From Blattamonas nauphoetae (lineage: Eukaryota; Preaxostyla; Oxymonadida): DNA of 64,000 nucleotides. Under the pieces are notes generated by a model. The model ran no database searches and had not been told where the DNA came from. It saw only the letters and a list, made by a program, of their open reading frames with translations. Where the stretch lies: the NCBI GenBank assembly GCA_033064195.1, contig JARBJD010000075.1, positions 212,266-276,265 of the forward strand, read 5' to 3'. This document shows, in pieces, positions 1-10,800 of the stretch (position 1 is the first letter of the stretch; each line of letters begins with the position of its first letter). Position numbers and translations under genes: made by a program.

Positions 1-2
1 CA

Positions 3-1751
3 TTCCACGGCGACCACTCGCCTCTCTCTGCTCGCTTCCATCGTCCGTTCCGCCAAATCAAAAACGTCAAGTATCCTGCCGTCTCATACACTCTTTTTGG
101 ACCAGCTCCAAAGAAACCAGAGCGGAACCCATGGGTTCAGACGCGGACCAAATTCCTCCCCGCTGGATTGAGGGTCTTCATTCACGACTCGATTCCAGGC
201 ATCTCCAGTCTTTCTTCTGACGCTGTCTTGGATCTTCTCGGAAACATGTGCCCCTTCCATAAGATTCCTTATCTTGAATTCTTGATAGAAGAGAAAGATG
301 AACGATCGCCCAAGCTGCACAATGAACTCGCTCTTCTTTATCGCTCTTTCATCGAAAAGTACAGACAACAGAAGATCATCGCCAGAGAATCTCTCTCCCA
401 ACAGCCCGAACAACTCCACAGCTCCAAACTCAAACTGAAAACCGACGACAGCTTTGTCCCTGCCGCAAAGACAGTGGGAACTTTGGGCTTCTTCCGAAAT
501 CGACTCATCACTTTCCTCAAATACTCCCTCTTCTACGAACCAGACGTCCTCCTCTCGCATTTCATGGATAATGAATATTTCTTCGAGGAGCAAGTCATTC
601 TGCTGAGCCGTGGGAGGCATCATCAAGCTGCACTTTCCATCCTCGTCTCGAAAATCGACGATGTGCAAGCGGCAGAAGACTACTGCACAGTTCATTACGA
701 TCCTCGTCCACCAAATGCTGGAGGTCATCAAAGCGAGCACAGCATCCACAGGATCTTCCTCTCTGTCCTTCTCGACGCCAAGAGAATGGATTTGGTGGAA
801 GATTACATGGTCAAGTTCTTCTCGAGGCTCCGAGCTGATGATATCCTCGCTCTCCTTCCATCGTCGTCCACTCTCTCTGACACCATCGCCTTCCTCTCCA
901 TTGCATTCAACTCTCTCGACACTCAACACCGAACAGCCTCCATCAATGAATCCCTCCTCCGAAGCGAAGATCTGCTGGCCGAGTCTCGTCGATGCAACCA
1001 AATCTCACAGCGAACTGCCATCCACTCAACCACTCGTTGCGGATACTGCGGGAAAGTCTTCCAGGGCCGCCCAATCGCAGCAATTGCTCCAGATGGAACT
1101 CCGTACCATCTGCACTGCTACGAAGAATTGGAGCGGAAGACATCGTCGATGCATCCGATCAAGCCAATTGTCGGATTCTCATACAACACTCCTCTCTTCA
1201 AGCTGGACGAAGACGGAAAGGGCGTCCCCAAATCTGGCGAAATGAGAGTCGGACGAATTTTACTTCAAGAATCGTCCATCAGCCATGCCATTCCTGAAGC
1301 AGACAGGATATTCCTGGACACAGAACTTCCTCACATGTCTTTGAAGCCGGAACCTCTGACAAGTCCAGAGTACAGACAGTTGCAGTCTTTGGAGGAGAGG
1401 GGGACAAGAGACGTGATGGACCTTCTCCAAGACCATGTCGTTGATGAGAGTGACTGGAACCAGAGTGAACAGGAGAAGACGAGGAAGATCCAGGATGACC
1501 TTAGCGAGATGGAGCAGAGGCAGCGGGAACATGATGAAGAGAGAAACAGGAAGGCGGAGCAGGAAAGGAAGGAACGGTTGGAGAAAGAGAGAAAAGCCAA
1601 AGAAGACTTCGAAAAAATGAGAAAAGAAGCAGAGGAAAAGGAGAAGGAAGTTCTTGGTGGATTTGCACAAACATCAGACGATTTCTTCATCCTTGATGCA
1701 TCATCGTATGCTGTGAATGTTCCTGATTTCCCAACGTTCGACGACTTCTAA
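3..1751 (+). CDS. Vps39/Vps3 (TGFBRAP1)-type HOPS/CORVET tethering subunit, 5' partial
   Basis: The frame is open to the left window edge, so only the C-terminal 582 residues are present. The protein is mostly helical, as in the clathrin-repeat region of Vps39/Vps3. A treble-clef-like motif follows at about residues 340-375 (CGYCGKVF, then HLHC about 25 residues on), which is where these proteins carry the Vps39_2 zinc-binding domain. After it comes a highly charged Glu/Lys/Arg coiled coil (about nt 1380-1670) and a short hydrophobic tail ending in TAA. Family members are class C tethers that bridge Rab5 or Rab7 endosomes and vacuoles. Whether this is the Vps39 or the Vps3 paralogue cannot be decided without the N-terminal citron-homology propeller. 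The coiled-coil tail is longer than I would expect. Confidence 0.7.
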   Translation, partial: FHGDHSPLSARFHRPFRQIKNVKYPAVSYTLFGPAPKKPERNPWVQTRTKFLPAGLRVFIHDSIPGISSLSSDAVLDLLGNMCPFHKIPYLEFLIEEKDERSPKLHNELALLYRSFIEKYRQQKIIARESLSQQPEQLHSSKLKLKTDDSFVPAAKTVGTLGFFRNRLITFLKYSLFYEPDVLLSHFMDNEYFFEEQVILLSRGRHHQAALSILVSKIDDVQAAEDYCTVHYDPRPPNAGGHQSEHSIHRIFLSVLLDAKRMDLVEDYMVKFFSRLRADDILALLPSSSTLSDTIAFLSIAFNSLDTQHRTASINESLLRSEDLLAESRRCNQISQRTAIHSTTRCGYCGKVFQGRPIAAIAPDGTPYHLHCYEELERKTSSMHPIKPIVGFSYNTPLFKLDEDGKGVPKSGEMRVGRILLQESSISHAIPEADRIFLDTELPHMSLKPEPLTSPEYRQLQSLEERGTRDVMDLLQDHVVDESDWNQSEQEKTRKIQDDLSEMEQRQREHDEERNRKAEQERKERLEKERKAKEDFEKMRKEAEEKEKEVLGGFAQTSDDFFILDASSYAVNVPDFPTFDDF

Positions 1752-1879
1752 GAAATTATGTTTTGTTTATTAATTATTTCATGTCACGCATCTTCATCTG
1801 TTTATCGTTATTCAAGAGCTTAATTATTTGGAATCACTCGATCATCCCATTAAGTCTTCAATTCTTTTTTCATCATCCC

Positions 1880-3880
1880 ATGCTTGTTCACTTTGTCTTG
1901 CTAGCTTCATCATTTTTCATAACTCCCTTTGAAGCTCGCTTCATGCAGAATTCCAAATCAAAAGCATCTTCGAAACAGAGCAACCAAATGATGTTCCCGT
2001 TGACGAGAAAGACCCCAAAACACCAGACTAAACCTGGAGTCCCTCCGACACACGAGGTAGATCCAACAGAACCACTCAAACCCCTTCCTCAACCACCTTC
2101 ACCTCTCTCTGACGATCCAGTTTTCCCAACACCCCATCCTGTTCGACGATATGTTGATATCCTGGACTCACCACCAGCATCACGATGGCCCAAACTCCAA
2201 AACGAGGCGCTTTGTAAACAACGGCGGGATGAAATCAAGGAAGCATTCCTCTACGCTTGGGAGCCTTACGAGCTCTATGCTTGGGGACATGATGAAATCA
2301 ATCCCATCTCTCGGACACCATACAATTGGCTCAGTAAACAAGCCACTATGATCATCGACTCAGCGACTACGATGAAGATCATGGGCCTTGAGGACAAATT
2401 TAAGAAGTGCATGGATTGGATTAAAAATGATATGAAAGTGTATAAAGGGGGATCATCGAACCTCTTTGAAACAACCATTAGGATTCTCGGTGGCCTCATC
2501 TCACTCTATGATCTCTCAGGTGATAAACAAGTCCTCGATCGAGCAGAAGAACTTGGCGATGCAATCATCTATTCATTTGATTCAAACACTATCACATCAA
2601 TCCCTAGGAACTCGTTCAGCTTTTCCAAACCTTCACGAAAGCCAACGTTCGAAACTCGACTCGAAACTCTCATGAATGATCCATCACACAATGCATCGAA
2701 ACTCTATCTCCCGACCCAACAAGATCTGGAAAAGGGAACGGGAACTAACTCAGCAACATCATGCTTAGCTGAACTTGGTGTCTATTTCGAACTTGTGGCT
2801 CTTTCAGATCGAACAGGTGATCCACATTATGCAAAACATGCACTTCGCGCTCTTCAAGTAAGTTTGGCTGCTCCTCGATCCGCTCCTGGTGTTGTCCGTG
2901 CATACATTCAACATGATGGTTCAAGAACAACAGGTCCATTTACGATCGGATCGTTCGCTGACTCGTTCTATGAATATCTCATCAAAACTGGCCTCTATTC
3001 AGATGAGTATGAAATAGACCTCGTTGGTCATACAGCTAACACGAGCAAGCCGTTGTCTGAACCAAAAAGCATTAACGACCATTGGGAAGAAATTATGAAA
3101 GCATTCTATAAGAATGTTCGTACCAATGGGGACGGGTTCAAGTTTATCCCGTCTGATGGGAGCGGGGGAACTTGGGAGCATTTAGCCTGCTTTGCTGGTG
3201 GAAATCTTGGTCTGGGAGCATACTATCTTAACAACTGGACTAAACTCCCCTCGCAGCAGGTCATCGAGCATCCTGTGAATGAAAAAATGCCAAAACGACA
3301 AGATAAAACACCCACAACTCGGGCGGATTGGCTAGACACGTTTTTCCAACTTGGGAAAGATCTCACACACACCTGCTATCAAATGTACCATGGATCGCCA
3401 TCAGGGCTATCTGGTGTGGAAGTTAACATGAATGTTCTTCCAACTGGCTCCAAACCAATCAGAGAATACGATCTTTGTCCTGAAGCAGTGGAAAGTATCT
3501 TTTACATGTGGAGATTAACAGGGGATCCGATCTGGCAGGAATACAACTGGGAAATCTTCCAAGTCTGCATTTGTTCATTTCTTTATTCGTCCTCTTCGAT
3601 ACTATCATTCATTTAGTCAATCAAACGACATGCACGTCTTGACGAGCGCACTGAAGGGACAACAGTCGTCCCCGGTGGGTACAGTTGCATCAGCGATCCA
3701 TCTTCAGCCACTCCTCATTCACGTGATAAGATGACCACATTCTTCCTCTCAGAAACTCTCAAATACATCTATCTCACCTTCTGTGATCCTGACACTGTAA
3801 TGCCTCTTGACAAATGGGTATTTTCCACAGAAGCTCATCCGTTTGCCCAGAGGAAGTATTTGAAAGTGATTAAACCTTGA
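1880..3880 (+). CDS. Glycosyl hydrolase family 47 alpha-mannosidase (class I), two exons
   Basis: Coding exons are 1880-3562 and 3617-3880; the 54-bp intron (GTCTGC...TTTAG) is phase 0 and the join gives 648 residues. Family 47 signatures appear in order: YAWGHDEINPIS, the DSATTMKIMGL block, SCLAELG, HLACFAGG, CPEAVESIFYMWRLTGDP, and in exon 2 KMTTFFLSETLKYIYL and STEAHPF, the last holding the calcium-binding threonine. The family removes alpha-1,2-mannose from N-glycans in the ER or Golgi. I chose the ATG at 1880 because it starts a typical signal peptide or anchor (hydrophobic from LVHFVLL). The open frame upstream starts only with a non-ATG codon. A proline/lysine-rich stem separates the anchor from the catalytic domain, as in type II Golgi/ER mannosidases. 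Whether it acts as a processing mannosidase or an EDEM is not settled. Confidence 0.9.
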
Positions 3881-4297
3881 GTCTATTTCGTTTCCACCTG
3901 TTTCATTCATTTCACATTAATTTTTTGATATAATGGCTATGTGAATGTTCGGTGACTCAGAAAACGTCATGCTCATCGAATTACGCACATAACGGAGGAT
4001 ATTTTCGGTTTTGAGTGGTCAAATGAAGAGGTGAAATGGAGTCACGAATTATTCCACCATACACACTAAAACAAGAGCAACAACCACAACAACAACATAA
4101 ACAATTCCCCATGCTTGATATTTTTTCTCTCCTGAAGATATTACTGATTAAGAAGGACAGACGGCAGAAGGCTCCAGATTCCCAATTGATCAGATAATTG
4201 GCTCCTTTGGTAACCTGCAGATAGTATAGATGAGTACAATAACAGCAAACGGTGTTAATTGTCGATTCTGTTTGTTTGTTGCAAATGAATCGAACAC
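3881..4297. other. Intergenic, nothing recognised
   Basis: About 420 bp between the mannosidase stop and the 3' end of the convergent small gene. There is a CAA-rich stretch near 4070-4100. I see no open frame of note, RNA gene or repeat. Confidence 0.6.
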
Positions 4298-4787
4298 TTA
4301 GGAGAGTTGAACAAAAGATGTACCAAACCCGTAGAGATGATCCACTGCCTGCACACCGTTATCTGTGAAACATGCTAGATTGAAGGAATTCGGTTCATCA
4401 ATATCTGCAGACGTGAGGTTAAATCGTTGGAGGCAATCTTCGATAGCATGAGTGTCTGAATATGGAATCTCTGTGTATGTAAAGGAGAGATTTGTTTCGT
4501 GATCCTCACGAAGAAAATTACTGTCAGGTCCAACAAGAAATTCATCACAGGGATGATAGAAGATGGTGTATTCTGGAATGAATCGATGAAAAAAAGAGGG
4601 TTGTGTAGAAACTTTCGTGTTCAATCAAGAAAATTTTTGTGTCAAAATATGATTCCATTCGATCATCATTCGTTCGACATTGAAAGTCTTCAGCATTTGT
4701 CGCCGAATTGCTTTGTACTCGTTTCGTTTTGTGCTTTCGAGTGGAAGCGAAGGCGAAGAACCAGAGAACAAGACATATCCTCATCAA
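4298..4787 (-). CDS. Small secreted protein of unknown function, two exons
   Basis: Exons 4787-4613 and 4572-4298 (minus strand) flank a 40-bp intron (GTTTCT...TCCAG, phase 1). The join gives 149 residues ending at LSx stop. The N-terminus MMRICLVLWFFAFAS looks like a cleavable signal peptide. The rest contains six cysteines, no further membrane segment, and a conserved-looking acidic C-terminal half. I do not recognise the family. The splice is supported because it joins two frames that are each open only up to the junction. The gene lies head-to-tail upstream of nothing obvious and converges with the mannosidase. The start could lie further upstream if another small intron exists. Confidence 0.5.
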
Positions 4788-4958
4788 AGATCAAAAATTT
4801 GAGACGAAGAAACGGTTGGACGATCGGAGGCGAATGTTGTTTCAGATTAGAGAGACAATCGCGTTGAGGAAAATATTTGAGGGTCAAAGAATGGAAGAAG
4901 AGGAATGAATGAGTTCAATCGATAGAGAAAAATGAAATGAATGAACGAGAACAGTTAT

Positions 4959-5912
4959 TTAGAAGACGATATGTGTTCCTTTCTTTCCAGCCAGTGCATC
5001 AACAGCTTCTTCCAAAGATGCGATAATTGCGCGTTTCTTGGTTTTCTCAACATGACGCATGCAGGCACCAACCTTCGGTCCCATTGATCCAGCTGAAAAA
5101 TGGCCTTCCTTCACGTATTCTTCCATTTTGGGATATTTGACTTCACCAATGAGTTTTTCCTGGTTGGGTTTGCCAAAGTTCACGCAGGCCGCATCGATAT
5201 CGGTGAGAATCATGAAGATGTCGGCAGAGACAGAATCAGCAAGGCATGCACCAGCGAGATCCTTATCAATGACTGCCTCAACTCCCTCATACCCTTCTGG
5301 AGTTTCAACCACTGGAATTCCTCCGCCACCTGAAGCAATGACAACAACACCAGAGTTCACAAGAATTTTGGCGGTTTCTGCCTCAACGTTGCGCAGTGGG
5401 TTGGGTGATGGAACAACACGTCTCCAGCCTTTTTCAGCGGATGGCTTGACATTCTTGACAATCCATCCCTTTTCTTTCTTCAGGGTCTCTGCCTCCTCCT
5501 TTGAGAGGAAGTTTCCGACGGGTTTTGAAGCATTCTCCCCAACAAATTCGGGATCATCACGAGACACGAGAACTTGGTTGACCAGGCAGATAACTTGACG
5601 ATCAATACCTTCTGCTTTGAAGGCAGCTTGCAAACGATTCTGGAACATGTATCCGATTTGTCCTTGAGTCATCGCTCCCACGATATCGAGGGGCTGAGCT
5701 GGAATCTGAGCCTTGGCAATATCTTGTTGAAGCGCAAGGTTACCAGATTGGGGTCCGTTTCCATGTGTAATAACAATCTCACGGGTGGGATCATCTTTGA
5801 TGATCTTGGCAATTTGGCGAGCTGTCACATCGCAATTGTGCATTTGTTCTTCTTTGGTTCCCTTCTCATGTGCTTGTTTAATTGCATTTCCTCCAAGAGC
5901 AATAAGAATTCT
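4959..5912 (-). CDS. Carbamate kinase (arginine dihydrolase pathway), first exon not located
   Basis: The visible 3' exon encodes nearly the full protein of about 317 residues. It carries the N-terminal phosphate-binding strand ILIALGGNAI, then THGNGPQ, RRVVPSP, the ASGGGGIPV loop, TDIDAA and SMGPKVGA near the end, all typical of carbamate kinase in the amino-acid kinase fold. The enzyme makes ATP from ADP and carbamoyl phosphate, and is the last step of the arginine dihydrolase route used by several anaerobic protists. No targeting peptide is visible, so it is probably cytosolic. A splice acceptor (CTCTTCACAG) lies directly upstream of AGA ATT CTT at 5912. The initiator ATG must be in a short upstream exon. 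The candidate ATG at about 5990 gives the wrong splice phase, so I leave the 5' end open. Confidence 0.9.
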   Translation of the reverse strand, partial: RILIALGGNAIKQAHEKGTKEEQMHNCDVTARQIAKIIKDDPTREIVITHGNGPQSGNLALQQDIAKAQIPAQPLDIVGAMTQGQIGYMFQNRLQAAFKAEGIDRQVICLVNQVLVSRDDPEFVGENASKPVGNFLSKEEAETLKKEKGWIVKNVKPSAEKGWRRVVPSPNPLRNVEAETAKILVNSGVVVIASGGGGIPVVETPEGYEGVEAVIDKDLAGACLADSVSADIFMILTDIDAACVNFGKPNQEKLIGEVKYPKMEEYVKEGHFSAGSMGPKVGACMRHVEKTKKRAIIASLEEAVDALAGKKGTHIVF

Positions 5913-6327
5913 CTGTGAAGAGTGAAGAGATTTGATGTTAATTTGCTGATGAAGTGCATACCACCATTGAAAGTCTGGATCAGATCCATTGTCGTCAAAA
6001 ATGTGTCACACAAAATCGTGAATCATCTCACGACTCATTCGATACCCGAGAATGACTCTTTCTATCAGTACATTCAAAATATTAAGAATTCTTCCTTCAT
6101 ACAAGTGATGACCAGTAATTCCAATGGATTTTCCAGCACAGAGTTTCCTCTGTTGCCAGAATGGCATATCGGTTAAGAAACATCATCAAGATATCAAATT
6201 GTGATATATATATGTTAGGAAGATTTTATAGAATAAAAGTCCGTATAGAGTGAATAAAAGCACATATGATTTCAGCCTTTGAATCCCAGATAATTATATA
6301 CCTACCAGATCAGTTTTGTTTTCAATT
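5913..6327. other. Intergenic/5' region of carbamate kinase
   Basis: This stretch should hold the first short exon, first intron and promoter of carbamate kinase on the minus strand. It also has AT-rich sequence with a TATATATA run near 6205. I could not place the start exon. Confidence 0.45.
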
Positions 6328-6720
6328 TTATAAACTGTTCGTCTGTTTTGAATACATACAGAGCTCAGATGTTGACTTTGTGAAAAAATTGTAACACTCA
6401 AAACTCCAACTCTGATTCTTTTCTGGATCCAACTCTTCGAACAAGGAAAAAAGAGTATCAACACCGTAAATCCCAGAAAATAAGCTTCAAAATGGATGTA
6501 TTGAATCATTGTGTCAGACAACAATCGAGATTTCTGCGCCTATCCCAAAAACAGGGAGGATTACAACTTGACGGTTTTCTCCACAATGACAAAATAATGA
6601 AACATGAAAATGCAATATCATGATTGTGTGTTCAATGCAACATGAAGAGATCTCAATTGACCTGTGAAACGCATCCATTCATCAAAACAGAGTTTTTGTC
6701 GCTCCTCTGATGAAAGACGC
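6328..6720 (-). other. Coding-like extension downstream of the triphosphatase stop (+1 frame)
   Basis: Directly after the TGA at 6723-6721 the +1 frame reads a good charged/aromatic sequence (ERLSSEERQKLCFDEWMRF) down to about 6662. It can be continued through a possible 83-bp intron (6661-6579), further exon sequence, and a possible 32-bp intron near 6451-6482, to a TAA at 6328. No ATG opens this frame. It may be the real C-terminus of the triphosphatase reached by a frameshift or a missed splice, or a single-base sequence error, or the remnant of another gene. The function of the extension is unknown. Confidence 0.35.
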
Positions 6721-7723
6721 TCAGGGTCGATTCATGAAATCGGTGCAAATTGTTCGTAAAATTTGGGCATTTGTCAAGAATACCATGAGAAATTGTTCAA
6801 GTTGGTGATGTTTCCCAAGCAGGTATTGTGTGAGGTACTTTTTAAGAAGGTCGGTGTCAGAAATCTCGATTTCGCATTCGTAGTCTGGGTGTTGGAACTC
6901 GGCTGTGAAGGAATTGCCATCTCGAGTCTAAGAAAAAATAGAGATGGGTTTAAACGATACCATGACTTCCGTTAAATCGATTCGAAACGCTGGTAGTATG
7001 AAAGAAATGCGTTTTTTGAGCCTTTGTTGGAGAAGAGGTGATTGCACAACTTCATATGGTGCCTCTGGAAAAATGTGAAAAGAATTGGAGATACCATTGA
7101 TTTCCCAGGATGATGAGACACGAAGATCAAACTTAGACTCTGGGCAAACCATATTCAGTTTCGTTTGTTTTTTTGACTTCCTGATGCACGCTAGAGTAAG
7201 TCTTGGATCCTCTGCACTTACTGTGATTCTTCCATCAGCATGGATTAGATCAAGTGTGGTTGATTCTTCGTAGAGAAATCTCTAACGGATTCAGGAAGAG
7301 AAAAAAGAAAAACTCGGCTTAGGAGGAATGATCGGAGATGATTAAATGCCTTCGCAGGGAGGCTCGATTCGAATTTGTGATCTTGTGGCATTCTGATGAA
7401 AGCATCTGAGAGGCATGGACTCGTGTACCGCCGTAAGCTCGTGGAGTGAATGATTCGTCCAAGACGAATTTCAAGCTGAATAAAACGGTCCAAAACAATG
7501 GAAATATGCTAACCTCGAAAGATGCATCTTCGACTTCTTGCTGATATGAAGAAACAAGATATCTTGTCAAATGATTTAGCAAGTCGTTTGGACCAACTGC
7601 AGGGGCAATCTAGAACGTGAATGAAGTTAAAATTATGAGAGAATAAAATGATACGAGGTCAGTTGCTTGCGATAAGTAGTATGGAACGACGTCAGCTTGC
7701 TGAGGTCGTGCAATACCGGCCAT
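6721..7723 (-). CDS. mRNA 5'-triphosphatase, Cet1-like (capping enzyme beta subunit), five exons
   Basis: Exons on the minus strand are 7723-7655, 7609-7514, 7475-7314, 7281-6961 and 6927-6721. The introns are 45, 38, 32 and 33 bp and every junction keeps frame. The product is about 251 residues. It shows the tunnel-fold signature of metal-dependent RNA triphosphatases: beta-1 ELEIRLGRII (split by an intron), ESTTLDLIH, the KFDLRVS strand, RLKKRISF with FRIDLTEV, and YECEIEISD near the C-terminus. The glutamates of the first and last motifs are the metal ligands in the family. This class removes the gamma-phosphate of nascent mRNA before guanylyl transfer and is found in fungi and many protists, unlike the cysteine-phosphatase type of animals and plants. 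The reading frame stops at CGA CCC TGA, but coding-like sequence continues in the +1 frame. Confidence 0.85.
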
Positions 7724-7822
7724 GAACAAAAAGTTATGGTAAAGAAGCGAAGTAAAACCAGAAGCAGGAATATGTCTGAAATGAATTAGAACACGATGTA
7801 AACGGAAGGAAAAACAACAAAA

Positions 7823-10800
7823 TCATTCGTCTTCTCCATCAAGCCTTGTTTCGTCCATCGTCTCGAGGTACGTTCCTTCGTCAAACATCATCTCATTTGC
7901 CATCTGTAGCTGCTCGGCTGGCTTCTCTTCTTCTCGGTGTCGATGTTTGTGTTCCTTCTTCTCCTCCTTGTGCTCACTGTCATCCCTCTTTTTGCGTTCC
8001 TTCTTTTCTTCTTTGTGCTCACTGTCGTCCCTCTTCTTCCTTTCTTTCCTTTCTTCTTTGTGTTCACTATCATCTCTCTTCTTTCGTTCCTTCTTTTCTT
8101 CTTTCTCGTCTCCTTCATCTTTCTTTTTCCGTTCTTTCCTTTCCTCCTTATGTTCGCTATCCTCTCTCTTCTTCCGCTCTTTCTTCTCCTTCTTCTCGCC
8201 TTCTTCACCTTCATCTTTCTTCTTTCTTTCTTTCCTCTCGTCCTTGTGTTCACTGTCGTCTCTCTTCTTTTTCTCCCTCTTTTCTTTCTTCTCTCCCTCT
8301 TCTTCGGCATCGTCCTTCTTCTTTTCTTTTTTCTTCTCCTCACCGTCATCCTTCTTCTTTCGTTCTTTCTTTTCCTTCTTCTCTCCTTCCTCTTCCTTCG
8401 TTTCACCATCATTCTTCTTCTTTCGTTCTTTCTTCTCTTTCTTTTCACCTTCCTCACCATCATCTTTCTTCTTCCGTTCCTTCTTTTCTTTCTTCTCTCC
8501 TTCCTCACCATCCTTCTCTTTGTCTTTGTGCTTTCCATGTTCTCTGTGCTTCTTCTTTTCACCTTCCTCGCCTTCCGCCTTTTCCTCTTCTCCTTCTTTG
8601 TCTTTCTTCTTCTTTTTCTCTCTCTTCTTTTCACCACCTTCTTCCCCTTCTTCCTTATCTTCTCCTTCTTCTTCTCCTTCCTTCTCCTTCTTCTTCTTTC
8701 TGCTCTCCTTCTTCTCACCATCTTCACCATCCTTTGTATGCTTCTTTCTATCTTTCTTCTTTTCCGCTTCTTCTCCATCTTCCTTCTCCTTGTCTGCATC
8801 TTTCTTCTTCTTTGAATCTTTCTTCTTTTCGCCTTCATCTTCATCTTTGTCTCGTTTCTTCTTGTTCTTCTTCTTCCCTTTCTCTTCTTCTTCCTCTTCT
8901 TCCTTATCCTTCTTCTTCTTTTTCTTGTCTTTCTTCTCGTCATCTTCTTCCTCATCACGATCTCTCTTCTTCTTTTTCTTCTCCTTCTTTTCCTTCTCCT
9001 CCTCTTCGGCTTCCTCTTCCCCGATTCTGTACGGTTTGACGTCCTTCAAAGTCACCACTCCCTTGATGTGATTCTGCAGAGCAAGCAAGATCTCTGGTGA
9101 GCCTGCCTCTTTCATCTCTTCCTCCAAATACTCGTACGTCGAGCCAGAAGTTGGCGGGACAACAGACAGAAGAGTGACGAGGGTGATCAGACAGCGCTTG
9201 GTCAGTTCATTCGACCCACGACGGAAAATGATGGTTGTGAGGATTTCCACAAGACCTGCACCGATCATCATCTTTGCGCCGTTCAGCTTGTACCGGCAGA
9301 GGATGCTGCTGCACGCTCTGGCTGCTTCGTTTTGGATGTTCTCTGTGCGTCCATCTCGGATGAGCTCAACCAGCGAGCGCATGATGAGTGGCTGGTTGAG
9401 AATCGGGAGATCAGTCTTCTCGTTCAGAAGACGGAAGTACTTCACAGCCTTCTTCACAGATTTGTTGTTGGGGAGGAGGGTGCTTGTCGGGTGGGGCCGG
9501 AACGTGACTTGCTCAATAATCGACGATGTGGCGTACAACAAGGCTCCAATCGCCATCTCCTTCTCTCGTCCTGGTTCGCCTATTCAGAACAGTGAAAGGA
9601 AGAGATGAGAATAAAGAATGATGAAAGTGCCAACAGAGGAAGCGTGTTCAAACGAGACAATTGAAGAAGTGGCAAACCGTCGTAGAGTTGTGCATTCTGG
9701 TCGATCAGTTGGACAGCAATTTGGAGATCTTCGATTGTTTGGAGAGGGAGAGGGTTTTTGTATGGCTGAACCACAGCTGGCCCCCTCTTCTTCTGCGGCG
9801 GCGACTCCTTCACGTGGATGGTTCGGACATCTCCGTTCCCCCACCCCTCCACCATGCACCCATCCAGCGAGCCAATCGCACGATGGGCAGCTTTGAATGT
9901 GTCCATCCCAACAAGTGCACATCCCCTGGACCGCCCACTCTTCTCTCGGAACACGTCGCAGAGGACGACCTCCCCAACCATCTGGAACAGGTCGTGCACA
10001 GGATACTCGTCTGTGTCTCGATCAAACCCCCACACGAAGAGGGTTGTTGTGCGAGGAAGGTACCCGTCCACCAATTCGGGGAAGTTCTGTTGGTAGCTCA
10101 CCGTTCGAGACACGGCTTCGATGGCATTTTGGTAGCTTTGCGACGATCTTTGTTGTTCGACGTGTTGGCGTTGAAGCATTTGAAGCTCATTTTCAATTCT
10201 TTGATGTTCGGTTTTTTGTTTCTGAAGGTTGGCTTGGTGGGAAGAGATGAGCGACGAGGCAGATTGATTGGGTGTGGCAGATTGAACAGAAATCTGGCTT
10301 GGAGTCAAAGACTGGCCTGAAGCAGCGGATGATTGTGAAAGATTTGTTGCCTGGGACGCGAGGGATGGTTGGTAAGAGAGGGACGACACAACAGACGGTG
10401 CTGTTGGTAGAGCCCCATAGCCGCCGAGAGATGGCGCAATCGATACACCATCAAGTGTGGATTGGGATAGAGTGAGAGAGACACCAGCTTGAGAGCCAGC
10501 ATTCGTGATGGCTGAGGGAGAACCAGGGCGTCCTTCTTCGTGCTTGCTTACAACGTCCTCATTTCCATCTTCAGAAAGAGAAGGAAGACTCACAGACGGA
10601 TGTGATCCTGCGGAATGCATGGAAATGCCTGTTGCCTCAGAATGGATGGATGGAGGCGGGGAGAGGGTGACTTTCTGAGAATGTTCGCTGGCTCCGATGG
10701 AGTGGACAGAGGGCATATATCTCATGTTCGAACCCGGTGCTCCATCTTCTGAGGGCATTGTGATGGTGCTCATCCCATCGTGCTGTGGGCGTTCACGTTC

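Noticed and set aside
84-1001. 305-residue minus-strand frame opposite the Vps39-like gene
   Set aside because: It has no recognisable motif and overlaps a frame that encodes a known zinc finger and is open to the window edge.
7140-7200. Possible 41-bp intron GTAAGT...CATCAG in the triphosphatase exon 4
   Set aside because: It has a perfect donor, but removing it breaks the frame; the unspliced sequence keeps the conserved KFDLRVS strand in frame.
7846-9071. Long plus-strand frames rich in Ser, Phe and Leu
   Set aside because: They are complements of the Lys/Glu-rich repeats of the minus-strand gene; the purine bias leaves all antisense frames open.
10715-10745. GTTCGAACCCGGTGCTCC, resembling a tRNA T-arm
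   Set aside because: No acceptor or anticodon stem pairs around it, and it lies inside the coding sequence of the chimeric gene.
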